From an uncultured Prevotellaceae bacterium (lineage in GTDB: Bacteria; Bacteroidota; Bacteroidia; Bacteroidales; Bacteroidaceae), in assembly GCA_947168395.1 (NCBI GenBank), contig CAMVLT010000010.1:24909-88908 (forward strand): DNA of 64,000 nucleotides, read 5' to 3'. Of this stretch, positions 14,303 through 21,543 are shown piece by piece. The notes beneath the pieces were generated by a model. It was given only the letters and a program-made list of their open reading frames with translations. It made no database searches and had not been told where the DNA came from. Each line of letters opens with the position of its first letter. Within the stretch, counting starts at the first letter, position 1. Position numbers and translations under genes: made by a program.

Positions 14303-15469
14303 TCAGCCTCTGCTGCAAATCAGCAGGACTTTTTTCCCGTCGGCGAGGGTGGTAGCAAATATATAAGTGCTACCACCCTCGCTCAGTTTCAGCCGCTTGC
14401 GCAGTTCGGCTACAGACAAGGGGAAGTTTCTGACGGCAATATTGGCCTGCGTCAGTCCCTGCAGGTGGTGACGCAGGTCATGCTTGTTCATCGTGGTGAC
14501 GGCATCAACATGGAAGATGCGGCCTGGGAAGTCTTCTACCAGTTTATCGGAAACGAAGAGGTGGCTGTTTTGGGCCAGTTGGTCGAGGGAGAAGCGGGTG
14601 GCTAATTCGGCGAAGCAGCCAGCTTTCATGATGGAGGCGTTGGGGGAGTAGAGGTAATGGGGATTATGAGGCCAATGTGGCCAATGGGACTCATGAGACT
14701 CATGAGACCAATGGGCTTCGAACTTGGTGTTATCATTGGCGCAGACGAGGCGGAAAGAGGTGCCTGGAGATAAGAGGATGAGGAGTTCCTTGCACTCGTT
14801 GGCTACGGAGACAATGTGGACTTCGCGGACATACTGGGAGCCGAGGTCGGATACGGCCTTGCGCCAGTCGAGCATTGGGGAGAGCTTTATCAGCACCCGT
14901 TCGGCCTTTTCCAGAAGCAGGTCACGGATGGAGAGCACATTGGGGGTACAGTCGGAGATGCCGTAGGTACGGCCTCCGTGGTCGTCACGACGGGCTGGGT
15001 CTATATAAATAAGGTCGGCCGGGGGCATCGTTTGCAGGTAGTCCGTACCGTCGCCACAGACAACGACAGCCTGATGCAGTCCCAAAAGACGGAAGTTCTC
15101 GGCAGCTATCTCACAGAGAGGGGCTTGTCGTTCTACATAGACAGCCTCGGCAAAACCACGCGCCATCACCGAGAAGTCGACACCAAAACCACCCGTCAGG
15201 TCGACAAGCCGATGGCCACTTCCCGCCATGTCGGCTTTGTAGCGGGCTGTCTGCTCGCTGGAGCATTGTTCCATCGACAGATGAGGCGGATAGACAATGC
15301 CCTCCGTAGCCGCCCACGACGGCAATTTCCGCCTTGCCGTCTGCCGCCCCGCTATCTGGTCGAGTGCAAAAGGAAAATCCACCGCAAGGTTCTTAGTCCC
15401 CCTAAGTGCCAATTGGCGCACATCGTCATCGGCATGGTTACGGATGAAATCTATCGTTGCCTGATTCAT
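14303..15469 (-). CDS. Class I SAM-dependent methyltransferase (THUMP-like, PG_1098 type)
   Basis: The 388-residue protein has the SAM-binding motif LVDLTGGFGVDF (about residues 89-100), VYVERQAPLCEIAAEN, then DLIYIDPARR, an NPPY-like catalytic position seen in RNA methyltransferases. The Bacteroidetes family with this layout has a C-terminal THUMP-like domain (here ending GSTYIFATTLADGKKVLLI). The RNA target is unknown. Between the two domains a His/Trp-rich stretch (HWSHESHESHWPHW...) comes from in-frame simple repeats and is not expected in the family. Promoter: TAATTTTGC at 15487-15495. Confidence 0.8.
   Translation of the reverse strand: MNQATIDFIRNHADDDVRQLALRGTKNLAVDFPFALDQIAGRQTARRKLPSWAATEGIVYPPHLSMEQCSSEQTARYKADMAGSGHRLVDLTGGFGVDFSVMARGFAEAVYVERQAPLCEIAAENFRLLGLHQAVVVCGDGTDYLQTMPPADLIYIDPARRDDHGGRTYGISDCTPNVLSIRDLLLEKAERVLIKLSPMLDWRKAVSDLGSQYVREVHIVSVANECKELLILLSPGTSFRLVCANDNTKFEAHWSHESHESHWPHWPHNPHYLYSPNASIMKAGCFAELATRFSLDQLAQNSHLFVSDKLVEDFPGRIFHVDAVTTMNKHDLRHHLQGLTQANIAVRNFPLSVAELRKRLKLSEGGSTYIFATTLADGKKVLLICSRG
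14645..14714. repeat. In-frame CATGAGAC/CCAATGG simple repeat in the methyltransferase gene
   Basis: Degenerate copies of catgagactcatgagacc and ccaatgggg repeat here and give the His/Trp-rich insert. Related words lie outside genes at 16090-16123 and 21528-21550, so this is a dispersed simple repeat that entered a coding region without breaking it. Confidence 0.65.
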
Positions 15470-15486
15470 TTACTATTGTTTAGGAT

Positions 15487-15548
15487 GCAAAATTACGAAA
15501 TAAATACCAATTATCAATTGTCGTTTATCAATTATTTTGTAACTTTGT
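15487..15548. promoter_or_regulatory. Divergent promoters of the methyltransferase (-) and LOG (+) genes
   Basis: Minus: TAATTTTGC at 15487-15495. Plus: TAACTTTGT at 15540-15548, nine bases before the ATG at 15557, with TTG about 20 bases upstream. The plus-strand element shows that the longer upstream reading frame is not used. Confidence 0.6.
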
Positions 15549-15556
15549 ACCCAATT

Positions 15557-16093
15557 ATGAAGATATGTGTTTTTTGTTCTGCAAATCAGCAGATAGACCC
15601 CGCATTCTTTGCGGCAACCGAGGAATTGGGACGGTGGGCAGCCGAAAACGGCCATTCCATCGTGTACGGCGGTGTAAATCAGGGGCTGATGGAGTGTCTT
15701 GCCAAGGCGGCCCACGAAGCCCACGGACGCACCATCGGTGTGATTCCATCGATGGTCGAGAAGTCGGGAAGGACGAGCGACTATGTAGATGTGGAAATAC
15801 GCTGCGACAACTTGACAGACCGCAAGCAGCTGATGATGGACCAAGGCGATGTGTTTGTGGCTCTGCCTGGAGGCATCGGCACACTCGACGAGATATTTAC
15901 CGTTGCAGCATCGGCCACCATCGGGTATCATCAGAAGGCTGTTATCCTTTATAATATAAAGGAATGCTGGACGGGACTTGTTGCTTTGCTCGATGAGCTA
16001 CAGCAGCGCGGCATGATGCGCGGCCACTGGCGGGACTACATCAAAGTGGCCAGTTCCTTGGAGGAACTGGCCAGTATGGTGGAGGAATCATGA
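15557..16093 (+). CDS. LOG-family (TIGR00730) nucleotide 5'-monophosphate phosphoribohydrolase
   Basis: The 178-residue Rossmann-fold protein begins MKICVFCSANQQIDPAFF. It carries the family signature ALPGGIGTLDEIF (PGGxGTxxE) near residues 98-110 and GRTIGVIPSMV. LOG enzymes cleave nucleoside monophosphates such as AMP or cytokinin ribotides to base and ribose phosphate; the bacterial role is often unclear. Length fits the family (about 180). The frame is open far upstream, opposite the methyltransferase gene, but the promoter just before 15557 and the family N-terminus decide the start. Simple repeats follow its stop. Confidence 0.88.
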   Translation: MKICVFCSANQQIDPAFFAATEELGRWAAENGHSIVYGGVNQGLMECLAKAAHEAHGRTIGVIPSMVEKSGRTSDYVDVEIRCDNLTDRKQLMMDQGDVFVALPGGIGTLDEIFTVAASATIGYHQKAVILYNIKECWTGLVALLDELQQRGMMRGHWRDYIKVASSLEELASMVEES

Positions 16094-16121
16094 GGGCTAT
16101 GGGGCCAATGAGACCAATGGC

Positions 16122-17339
16122 TTATAGGGATAGTAGGCGCTTTGCCATAGCTTGACCTAAGGCTTCGCATTTGGCAATGGTCTCGTCGGTGAGGGCCTGC
16201 TTGATTTCTACGGGGGTGCCAACCTGCTCGTAGTGTAGGCGTTCTTCATTCCACTTCGTGATTTCACCGACAGCCTTCGATGCCCAGCTGAAAGAGCCAA
16301 ACCACCCGAAGAGACGACCCTTGATGTCCTTCTGCGACAGTTCGTCGAGCAGGACGTTCATCTCGTGGTAGAGGCCGGTATTGTAAGTCGGCGCACCTAC
16401 GATGAGGCCACGATAGCGGAAGAGGTCGCGGATGATATAAGAATGGTGGGTCTTCGAGACGTTGTACATCACGATGTTCTTCAGTCCGGCCTGAGCGGCA
16501 GCGCGGGCAATGACCTCGGCGGCACGCTCGGTGTTGCCGTACATCGTTCCATAACAGATAACGAGTCCAGGTTCAGCCTCATACTTCGAGAGACGGTCGT
16601 AAATGCCGATGACCTTTTCGACGTACTGATGCCAGACGGGGCCGTGGGTGGAGCAGATGTAGTCGACTTTTACGCCGGCAAGTTTCTTCAAGGCCATCTG
16701 GACTGGGGTGCCGTACTTGCCGACAATGTTGGAATAGTAGCGCGTCATCTCAAGCCAAAACTCGTCGCAGTTCATCTGCTCGTCGACGTAGGCACCGTTG
16801 AGGGCACCGAAGCAGCCGAAAGCGTCGCCAGAGAAGAGGACGGTTTGTTGCTGCGACCCAGCAACAGACGGGACGGTGGCAAGCGTCATCATGGTTTCAG
16901 GCCAGTGGACCATGGGGGTGAGGACGAACTGGAGCTGGTGGGCACCGAGGGAGAGCGTGTCGGCGGGAGAACCGCTGACCGCATGAAGGCCGGTAGTTAG
17001 GTGGTAGAAGCCCGCCATCATGTCGAAAGTCTTCTTGTTACCAATAATCTGGATGTCGGGGTAGAACTGGCGAAGGAGGGCCAGAGAGCCGCTGTGGTCA
17101 GGCTCCATGTGGTTGACCACGACATAGTCGATGGGGCGGTCACCGATAACCTCGCGGATGTTCTCGAGGAAAGGCATGAAGAAGTCGACCTCTACGGTAT
17201 CGATGAGGCACACTTTCTCGTCATCAATCAGATAAGCGTTATAGCTGACGCCGTTGGGCAGTGGCCAGAGACCTTCGAAAAGCGTCTTGTTGCGGTCGTT
17301 GACACCGACGTAATAGATTTTGCTGATGATTTCTTTCAT
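16122..17339 (-). CDS. FprA-type flavodiiron protein
   Basis: The 405-residue protein has a metallo-beta-lactamase-like diiron domain (residues 1-250, ligand motif NHMEPDH near 82, FSGDAFG near 170, STHGPVWH near 225) followed by a flavodoxin domain (about 258-400; CYGTMYGNTERAAEVIA, GAPTYNTG, WFGSFSWASKA). Flavodiiron proteins reduce O2 to water or NO to N2O and protect anaerobes. It follows the PfkB gene by nine bases and is probably cotranscribed with it. No rubredoxin domain is fused. Confidence 0.92.
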   Translation of the reverse strand: MKEIISKIYYVGVNDRNKTLFEGLWPLPNGVSYNAYLIDDEKVCLIDTVEVDFFMPFLENIREVIGDRPIDYVVVNHMEPDHSGSLALLRQFYPDIQIIGNKKTFDMMAGFYHLTTGLHAVSGSPADTLSLGAHQLQFVLTPMVHWPETMMTLATVPSVAGSQQQTVLFSGDAFGCFGALNGAYVDEQMNCDEFWLEMTRYYSNIVGKYGTPVQMALKKLAGVKVDYICSTHGPVWHQYVEKVIGIYDRLSKYEAEPGLVICYGTMYGNTERAAEVIARAAAQAGLKNIVMYNVSKTHHSYIIRDLFRYRGLIVGAPTYNTGLYHEMNVLLDELSQKDIKGRLFGWFGSFSWASKAVGEITKWNEERLHYEQVGTPVEIKQALTDETIAKCEALGQAMAKRLLSL

Positions 17340-17348
17340 AGTCGTTTA

Positions 17349-18281
17349 TTATTGTTTCTTCAATTGATTGGCAAATTCGATATCGATGCTGTTGCTCAGG
17401 CTTTTGCAGCAATTGGCCGAGAATGCCTGGGCACACTCCATGAGCTGGTCCCACTGCTGTTCGGTCAGCCCAGCCTCAATGTCAGCCCGAGTGATGTTGT
17501 GGTGAATAAGGCCATAGACGAAGCCAGCATTGAAGTTGTCGCCAGCCCCGATGGTACTGACAGTCTCAGTCGTGGGCACGGGATACTGCTTGCAGAAGCC
17601 CCCTTCAGCCCTTAGCTCTACAGGCTGGGCACCACGGGTATAGATAAACTTCTTGGTATAGAAGGAAATCTCGCTGCGGTAGACCGAGTCGGCATCCTTC
17701 TTGCGGTACATCACTTCAAAATCCTCGTCCGAGCCACGAACTATGTCAGCCAGTTCGTAATTCTCCAGCAGATTGGGTGTCACCTTCATCAAGTCGTTAC
17801 GATGGGAAGCACGGTAGTTCACGTCATAATAGAGGATGGCACCATGCTGCTTGGCATAGTCCAGAAAACCTACCACTTGAGGACGTACCACCGGATTGAT
17901 GGCGAAGAACGAACCAAAGATTACCACGTCATCAGGCTGCACTTTGGGATATACAAAGTCAAGCTGGTCGTGGAGATGGTCTTTATAAAAAATATACTCG
18001 GCATCGTTCTCTTCATCGAGAAAGGCCAGTGAGATAGGCGACTTCGATTCCGCGAAGGTGTTCACATTGGTAGCATCGACGCCATTGTCGGTTAAATACT
18101 TCTTCACGTACCTACCTACCCTGTCGTTGCCAGCCTCACCGATGAACATGGAAGGCACACCTGCCCTCCCCAAAGAGATGATGGCGTTGAACGCCGAGCC
18201 GCCCGGTACAGCCTGTATGGGCTGTTCGCCCTTGAAAATGATGTCGAGAACAGTCTCGCCAATTCCTATTACTTTACGCAT
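17349..18281 (-). CDS. PfkB-family carbohydrate kinase
   Basis: The 310-residue protein has the ribokinase-family N-terminal motif (VPGGSAFNAIISLGRAG, about 29-45) and the C-terminal catalytic motif TIGAGDNFNAGF (about 243-254) with the base Asp. It phosphorylates a sugar, most likely fructose or a related hexose; substrate cannot be settled from sequence. A -7 element (TAACTTTGC, 18308-18316) lies between it and the PnuC gene, so it probably has its own promoter rather than relying on the TPP riboswitch upstream. Confidence 0.88.
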   Translation of the reverse strand: MRKVIGIGETVLDIIFKGEQPIQAVPGGSAFNAIISLGRAGVPSMFIGEAGNDRVGRYVKKYLTDNGVDATNVNTFAESKSPISLAFLDEENDAEYIFYKDHLHDQLDFVYPKVQPDDVVIFGSFFAINPVVRPQVVGFLDYAKQHGAILYYDVNYRASHRNDLMKVTPNLLENYELADIVRGSDEDFEVMYRKKDADSVYRSEISFYTKKFIYTRGAQPVELRAEGGFCKQYPVPTTETVSTIGAGDNFNAGFVYGLIHHNITRADIEAGLTEQQWDQLMECAQAFSANCCKSLSNSIDIEFANQLKKQ

Positions 18282-18307
18282 AAGATTGCTAATTTACATT
18301 TCTGGGC

Positions 18308-18316
18308 GCAAAGTTA
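18308..18316 (-). promoter_or_regulatory. -7 promoter element for the PfkB/FprA unit
   Basis: TAACTTTGC on the minus strand, overlapping the end of the PnuC gene, 27 bases before the PfkB ATG. Confidence 0.5.
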
Positions 18317-18910
18317 CGAAATATTTATCATTTTCCGCCATTTTATGTAACCAAAAATTGCAATGATGACATAAAGAGCGTAAAGACTGGCCTTGAAGGG
18401 GATGTCCTTGTAGAAATAGAGCACTGAAGTGACCACGTCGACTACAATCCAGATGAACCACTGCTCCAGGTACTTATGAGCCAAAGCCCAGATACCGACA
18501 ATGCTTAGCGCCGTGGTGAACGAGTCGGCCAACGGCACGTTAGAATTGGTGAACGTAACCAGAAGCCAATAGATGGCGGCCCAGATGGTGGCGATGATGA
18601 GCAGCCCCACTCCCAACCTCTCCCTGTTGAGAGAGGGGAGCAATGACTTAATCCCCCCTCCCTCAACGGAGAGGGGTTGGGGGTGGGTTTTCCACTTCCA
18701 ATAGCCATACACCGTCATCGTCAGGTAGTAGAACTCCATGCCACAGTCGGCATAGAGTCCTTTCTGGTAGTAGAGCACGATACCGAGGGCCTGCATGGCG
18801 AAGCCTACTGCCCACATCCAAATACTAGCCCTATATTCCAGGAGAATGTAGGCCAGGCCGAGGACAGTAGTAACGATGTCGAGCCAATGAGATGTAAGAA
18901 ACTCTGTCAT
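18314..18910 (-). CDS. PnuC-family transporter, probable thiamine transporter (PnuT-like)
   Basis: The 198-residue inner membrane protein has about seven hydrophobic helices and PnuC features (LGLAYILLEYRASIWMWAVG, YGYWKWK, WFIWIVVDVVTSVLYFYK). PnuC proteins move vitamin precursors by facilitated diffusion. Here the gene follows a TonB receptor by ten bases behind a TPP riboswitch, the known Bacteroides arrangement for thiamine uptake, so the substrate is inferred to be thiamine. An insert of about 25 residues (HPQPLSVEGGG...RERLGVG, about 76-102) comes from a GC-rich palindrome at 18601-18685 and lies in the loop after YGYWKWK. Confidence 0.85.
   Translation of the reverse strand: MTEFLTSHWLDIVTTVLGLAYILLEYRASIWMWAVGFAMQALGIVLYYQKGLYADCGMEFYYLTMTVYGYWKWKTHPQPLSVEGGGIKSLLPSLNRERLGVGLLIIATIWAAIYWLLVTFTNSNVPLADSFTTALSIVGIWALAHKYLEQWFIWIVVDVVTSVLYFYKDIPFKASLYALYVIIAIFGYIKWRKMINIS
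18601..18685. repeat. GC-rich palindromic repeat in frame inside the PnuC gene
   Basis: Inverted copies of caacctctccctgttgagag and cctcaacggagaggggttgg enclose a short spacer. This is the same style of element as at 22297, 39085 and 42922. It adds residues without breaking the frame. Confidence 0.7.
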
Positions 18911-18920
18911 AATTCTATAA

Positions 18921-21314
18921 TCAGAACCGTAACGTCAGGCTACCCATCATGTTGAAACCTGCCATCGGAATGAAGCCTATCTGGTAGTAACGATTGTCGT
19001 TGGGGTGGCCATAGCTATCGCAGATGGCGGAGTAGACCCAGCCGTTGGCGGCATAGCGACGGTTGAAGATGTTGTTGAAGTTCAGGCCGAAGATCATCTC
19101 TTTGAACAATGAACGTTGAACATTGAACATTGCAGGCTTCACCGTATAATTCAGCGAAATGTCGGAAGCTGAGTAGCAGGGCAGTGAGCGGTCGGCACTC
19201 TCGGTGTTGTCGAGATACTGGCGGCTAACGAAGTTAGTGTGCCAGGTGGCAGACAGTCCCTTCCAGTGCAGATTGGCAAAGCCATTGAGGATGGTAGAGG
19301 GGCTGAAGGCCAGTGTGGAGTTGTCGTAGTGAATAGTCTGCGAACCGTTGTCCCAATCCTCGACCACCTCGTCGAAGTTCTTGATTTTGTTCTGGCTCAG
19401 GGCGGCATTGCCTTCGAGAGTCAACCACGGGGTAATGTCGATGCCGGCCTGCAGTTCTATACCCAAACGGTAAGAATCCTTGATGTTGGTGGTCAGGTTC
19501 TCGCCGATGTCGCTCAGCAGACCCGTCTGCACGAACTGGTCCTTATAGTCCATATAATAAAGGTTCACGCCCGCGCGAAAGAAGTCGTTGTTGAAGGTGT
19601 AGCCCACCTCGTAGTCCATCAGCGATTCTGCCGACGGGGCCGGATAGGAGCCGTTGTCCGTATAATTGTTACGCTCCGGCTCGCGATGACTCATGGCGAC
19701 GGAGCCGTAGACGCGGTGACCACTCATCGTCCACGAGAAACCAGCCTTGGGGTTCAGGAAGTCGTACTTCTTGTCGATATCAAGGTACTGGTTGTGAAAA
19801 TGACTGTCCTCCTCATAGAATTTGTCGTTGTAGCCATCGGTCTTGTAGCCCACATGGCGGTACTGAATGTCGCCGAACACATCCCACTGCTCCGTCAGAT
19901 GGTAGGCGGCCTTCACGAAGGCACTGCCATCGAGCTTGTGGGCGTCAGAGTCGTAATAGGTATAGTCGCCGTTGGCCAAATACTTCTGGCGCACGTCGCT
20001 ATTGGCGATGTAGTTGATACGCCCGAAGTGGTTGCCGTCGAAGTTTTGGAGTGAGAGGCCGCCGAGAATGTCCCATGACTCGTCCTTGTAGTTCATATTC
20101 CAAACGAGACCATAAGTATGCTGCGTCACGCCTTTCTTACGCACGAAGTCGGACCTCTTGATGAAATTACCCTCAGCATCGTTGACGGTCAGGCCGAATT
20201 TCGACAACTTGTTGTTCGGACGAAACTCCTCGTAGTAGCCATAACCGTAAGTGTAGTGCAACGAGGCCGTGGTGCTCCAATGGTCGTTCAGCGTCCAGGC
20301 AATCGACAGGATGTTATGGTTCTGCCAGAAGTTGTCGGTTGTCTTGTCCCAGAAGGAGCCATCGGTCATTCTGTAGCGGTTGGTCATGTAGTTGCCATCG
20401 GCATCCTTGGCGAAGTTGCCGTCCGCATCGTAGGCCAGTGTCTCGTAGAGCGTATTGTACTTGCCGAGGCCAGCCTCCCACATATCCTTATAGGTCTTGA
20501 TGCCCGTCATCACACCGTAGGTTCCGTCCATCAGGCTCAGGTCGTTATCGCCGGCGGTGACACCGTTCCAAGCCTGGCCGGTACGCTCGAAGTTGCCGAT
20601 GTTCTTGTAGCGGACAGCAACGTCGTCGCCCAACCAGCTGATGCCGCCATAGTAGGAGCCGCTGCGGCCGCTGGTACCATGTACGAAACCGTCGGTTGTT
20701 GTCTGGCGGTAGGCTCCGTCCACAATCCAGTGGTTCCAAAGCAAGCCAGAAGAGAAGTTGCCGCCGAAGTTCAGCGTATTGAAAGAGCCGTAGCTGGCAC
20801 TTACCTCAATGCCCGGCGTCTGCTGGGGTGTAGCCGTCTGCAGAGCCACCGTACCGCCGAAGGCACCGTCGCCATTGGTCGATGTGCCTACACCGCGCTG
20901 TATCTGGACGCTGCCCAACAGCGAACCGTAGCCATTCATATTAGCCCAGAACACACACTGGTCCTCGGGCGAATTAAGAGGCACACCATCGAGTGTAACG
21001 TTGATACGTGAATCACCGGCACCACGAATACGCATATATGTCGTTCCCGTTCCCACACCGTTTTCGCTCCATGCCACGACACCAGGTGACTGCGAGAAAA
21101 GGAAGGGCAGTTCGCGTCCCGTCTTCGAGAAATCGCTCAACTGCTTCTTCTTAATGTTGCTCACGGCAAACGGTGCATTTTTCTGCGCCCTTACGCCGCT
21201 GACCACCACCTCAGACAATTTCTCTACCTTTGTTGAATCATAGTGCCATTTTTCCTGTGCACCTGCTGCCACCGCTACGGTCAAGCCCACGGTCAGCAAA
21301 ACAATCTTTCTCAT
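18921..21314 (-). CDS. TonB-dependent outer membrane receptor, probable thiamine uptake
   Basis: The 797-residue protein has a signal peptide (MRKIVLLTVGLTVAVAAGAQ), a TonB box-like region (KLSEVVVSGVRAQ), a plug (about 45-170; MRIRGAGDSRINVTLDGVPLN, VQIQRGVGTSTNGDGAFGG) and a 22-strand-type barrel ending in F (GSLTLRF). Unlike SusC it has no N-terminal carboxypeptidase-like domain. The TPP riboswitch in its leader and the PnuC gene behind it make thiamine or a phosphate of it the likely ligand. A short GAACATTGAACATTG-type simple repeat lies in frame at about 19100-19130 (AMFNVQRSLFKE). Confidence 0.9.
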   Translation of the reverse strand: MRKIVLLTVGLTVAVAAGAQEKWHYDSTKVEKLSEVVVSGVRAQKNAPFAVSNIKKKQLSDFSKTGRELPFLFSQSPGVVAWSENGVGTGTTYMRIRGAGDSRINVTLDGVPLNSPEDQCVFWANMNGYGSLLGSVQIQRGVGTSTNGDGAFGGTVALQTATPQQTPGIEVSASYGSFNTLNFGGNFSSGLLWNHWIVDGAYRQTTTDGFVHGTSGRSGSYYGGISWLGDDVAVRYKNIGNFERTGQAWNGVTAGDNDLSLMDGTYGVMTGIKTYKDMWEAGLGKYNTLYETLAYDADGNFAKDADGNYMTNRYRMTDGSFWDKTTDNFWQNHNILSIAWTLNDHWSTTASLHYTYGYGYYEEFRPNNKLSKFGLTVNDAEGNFIKRSDFVRKKGVTQHTYGLVWNMNYKDESWDILGGLSLQNFDGNHFGRINYIANSDVRQKYLANGDYTYYDSDAHKLDGSAFVKAAYHLTEQWDVFGDIQYRHVGYKTDGYNDKFYEEDSHFHNQYLDIDKKYDFLNPKAGFSWTMSGHRVYGSVAMSHREPERNNYTDNGSYPAPSAESLMDYEVGYTFNNDFFRAGVNLYYMDYKDQFVQTGLLSDIGENLTTNIKDSYRLGIELQAGIDITPWLTLEGNAALSQNKIKNFDEVVEDWDNGSQTIHYDNSTLAFSPSTILNGFANLHWKGLSATWHTNFVSRQYLDNTESADRSLPCYSASDISLNYTVKPAMFNVQRSLFKEMIFGLNFNNIFNRRYAANGWVYSAICDSYGHPNDNRYYQIGFIPMAGFNMMGSLTLRF

Positions 21315-21375
21315 ACTTTTGTTGTTACCTTTAATTAATAAATAATGTAAAGGGGAGTCCTGTGATAAAACTACT

Positions 21376-21452
21376 ATCCATCCCTACGTCGGCATTGTCC
21401 GAATCAGGTTTAGAGGGTATCATCTCAGCCCACAACCGTGAGCACCCCTTGA
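21376..21452 (-). promoter_or_regulatory. TPP riboswitch (THI element)
   Basis: On the minus strand the leader contains the conserved aptamer parts in order: GGGGTGC, GGCTGAGATGATACCC, AACCTGATTCGGACAATGCC, and GACGTAGGGATGG. It lies between a promoter (TACCTTTGC, 21463-21471) and the TonB receptor ATG (21314). TPP binding normally lowers expression of thiamine uptake genes. The expression platform is not clear; about 60 bases separate the aptamer from the ATG, which suits translational control. Confidence 0.93.
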
Positions 21453-21543
21453 ATTTGTGGGTGCAAAGGTACGAAAAAAAAGAGAACCCCGCAAGGATTC
21501 TCCCGTTTATTTTGCTGTTTCTCCTTTCCTGAGACTCCTGAGA

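Noticed and set aside
14816..15556. N-terminal extension of the LOG protein
   Set aside because: Runs opposite the methyltransferase gene and across the LOG promoter; the family starts at the ATG at 15557.
17349..18281. ThiD-type HMP kinase assignment for the PfkB gene
   Set aside because: Sequence motifs (VPGGSAFNA, GAGDNFNAGF) fit sugar kinases; length and N-terminus do not fit ThiD, and it has its own -7 element.
19239..21011. Long plus-strand frames opposite the TonB receptor
   Set aside because: Low-complexity Val/Gly/Arg-rich translations without domains; the receptor frame is complete with signal peptide and riboswitch.
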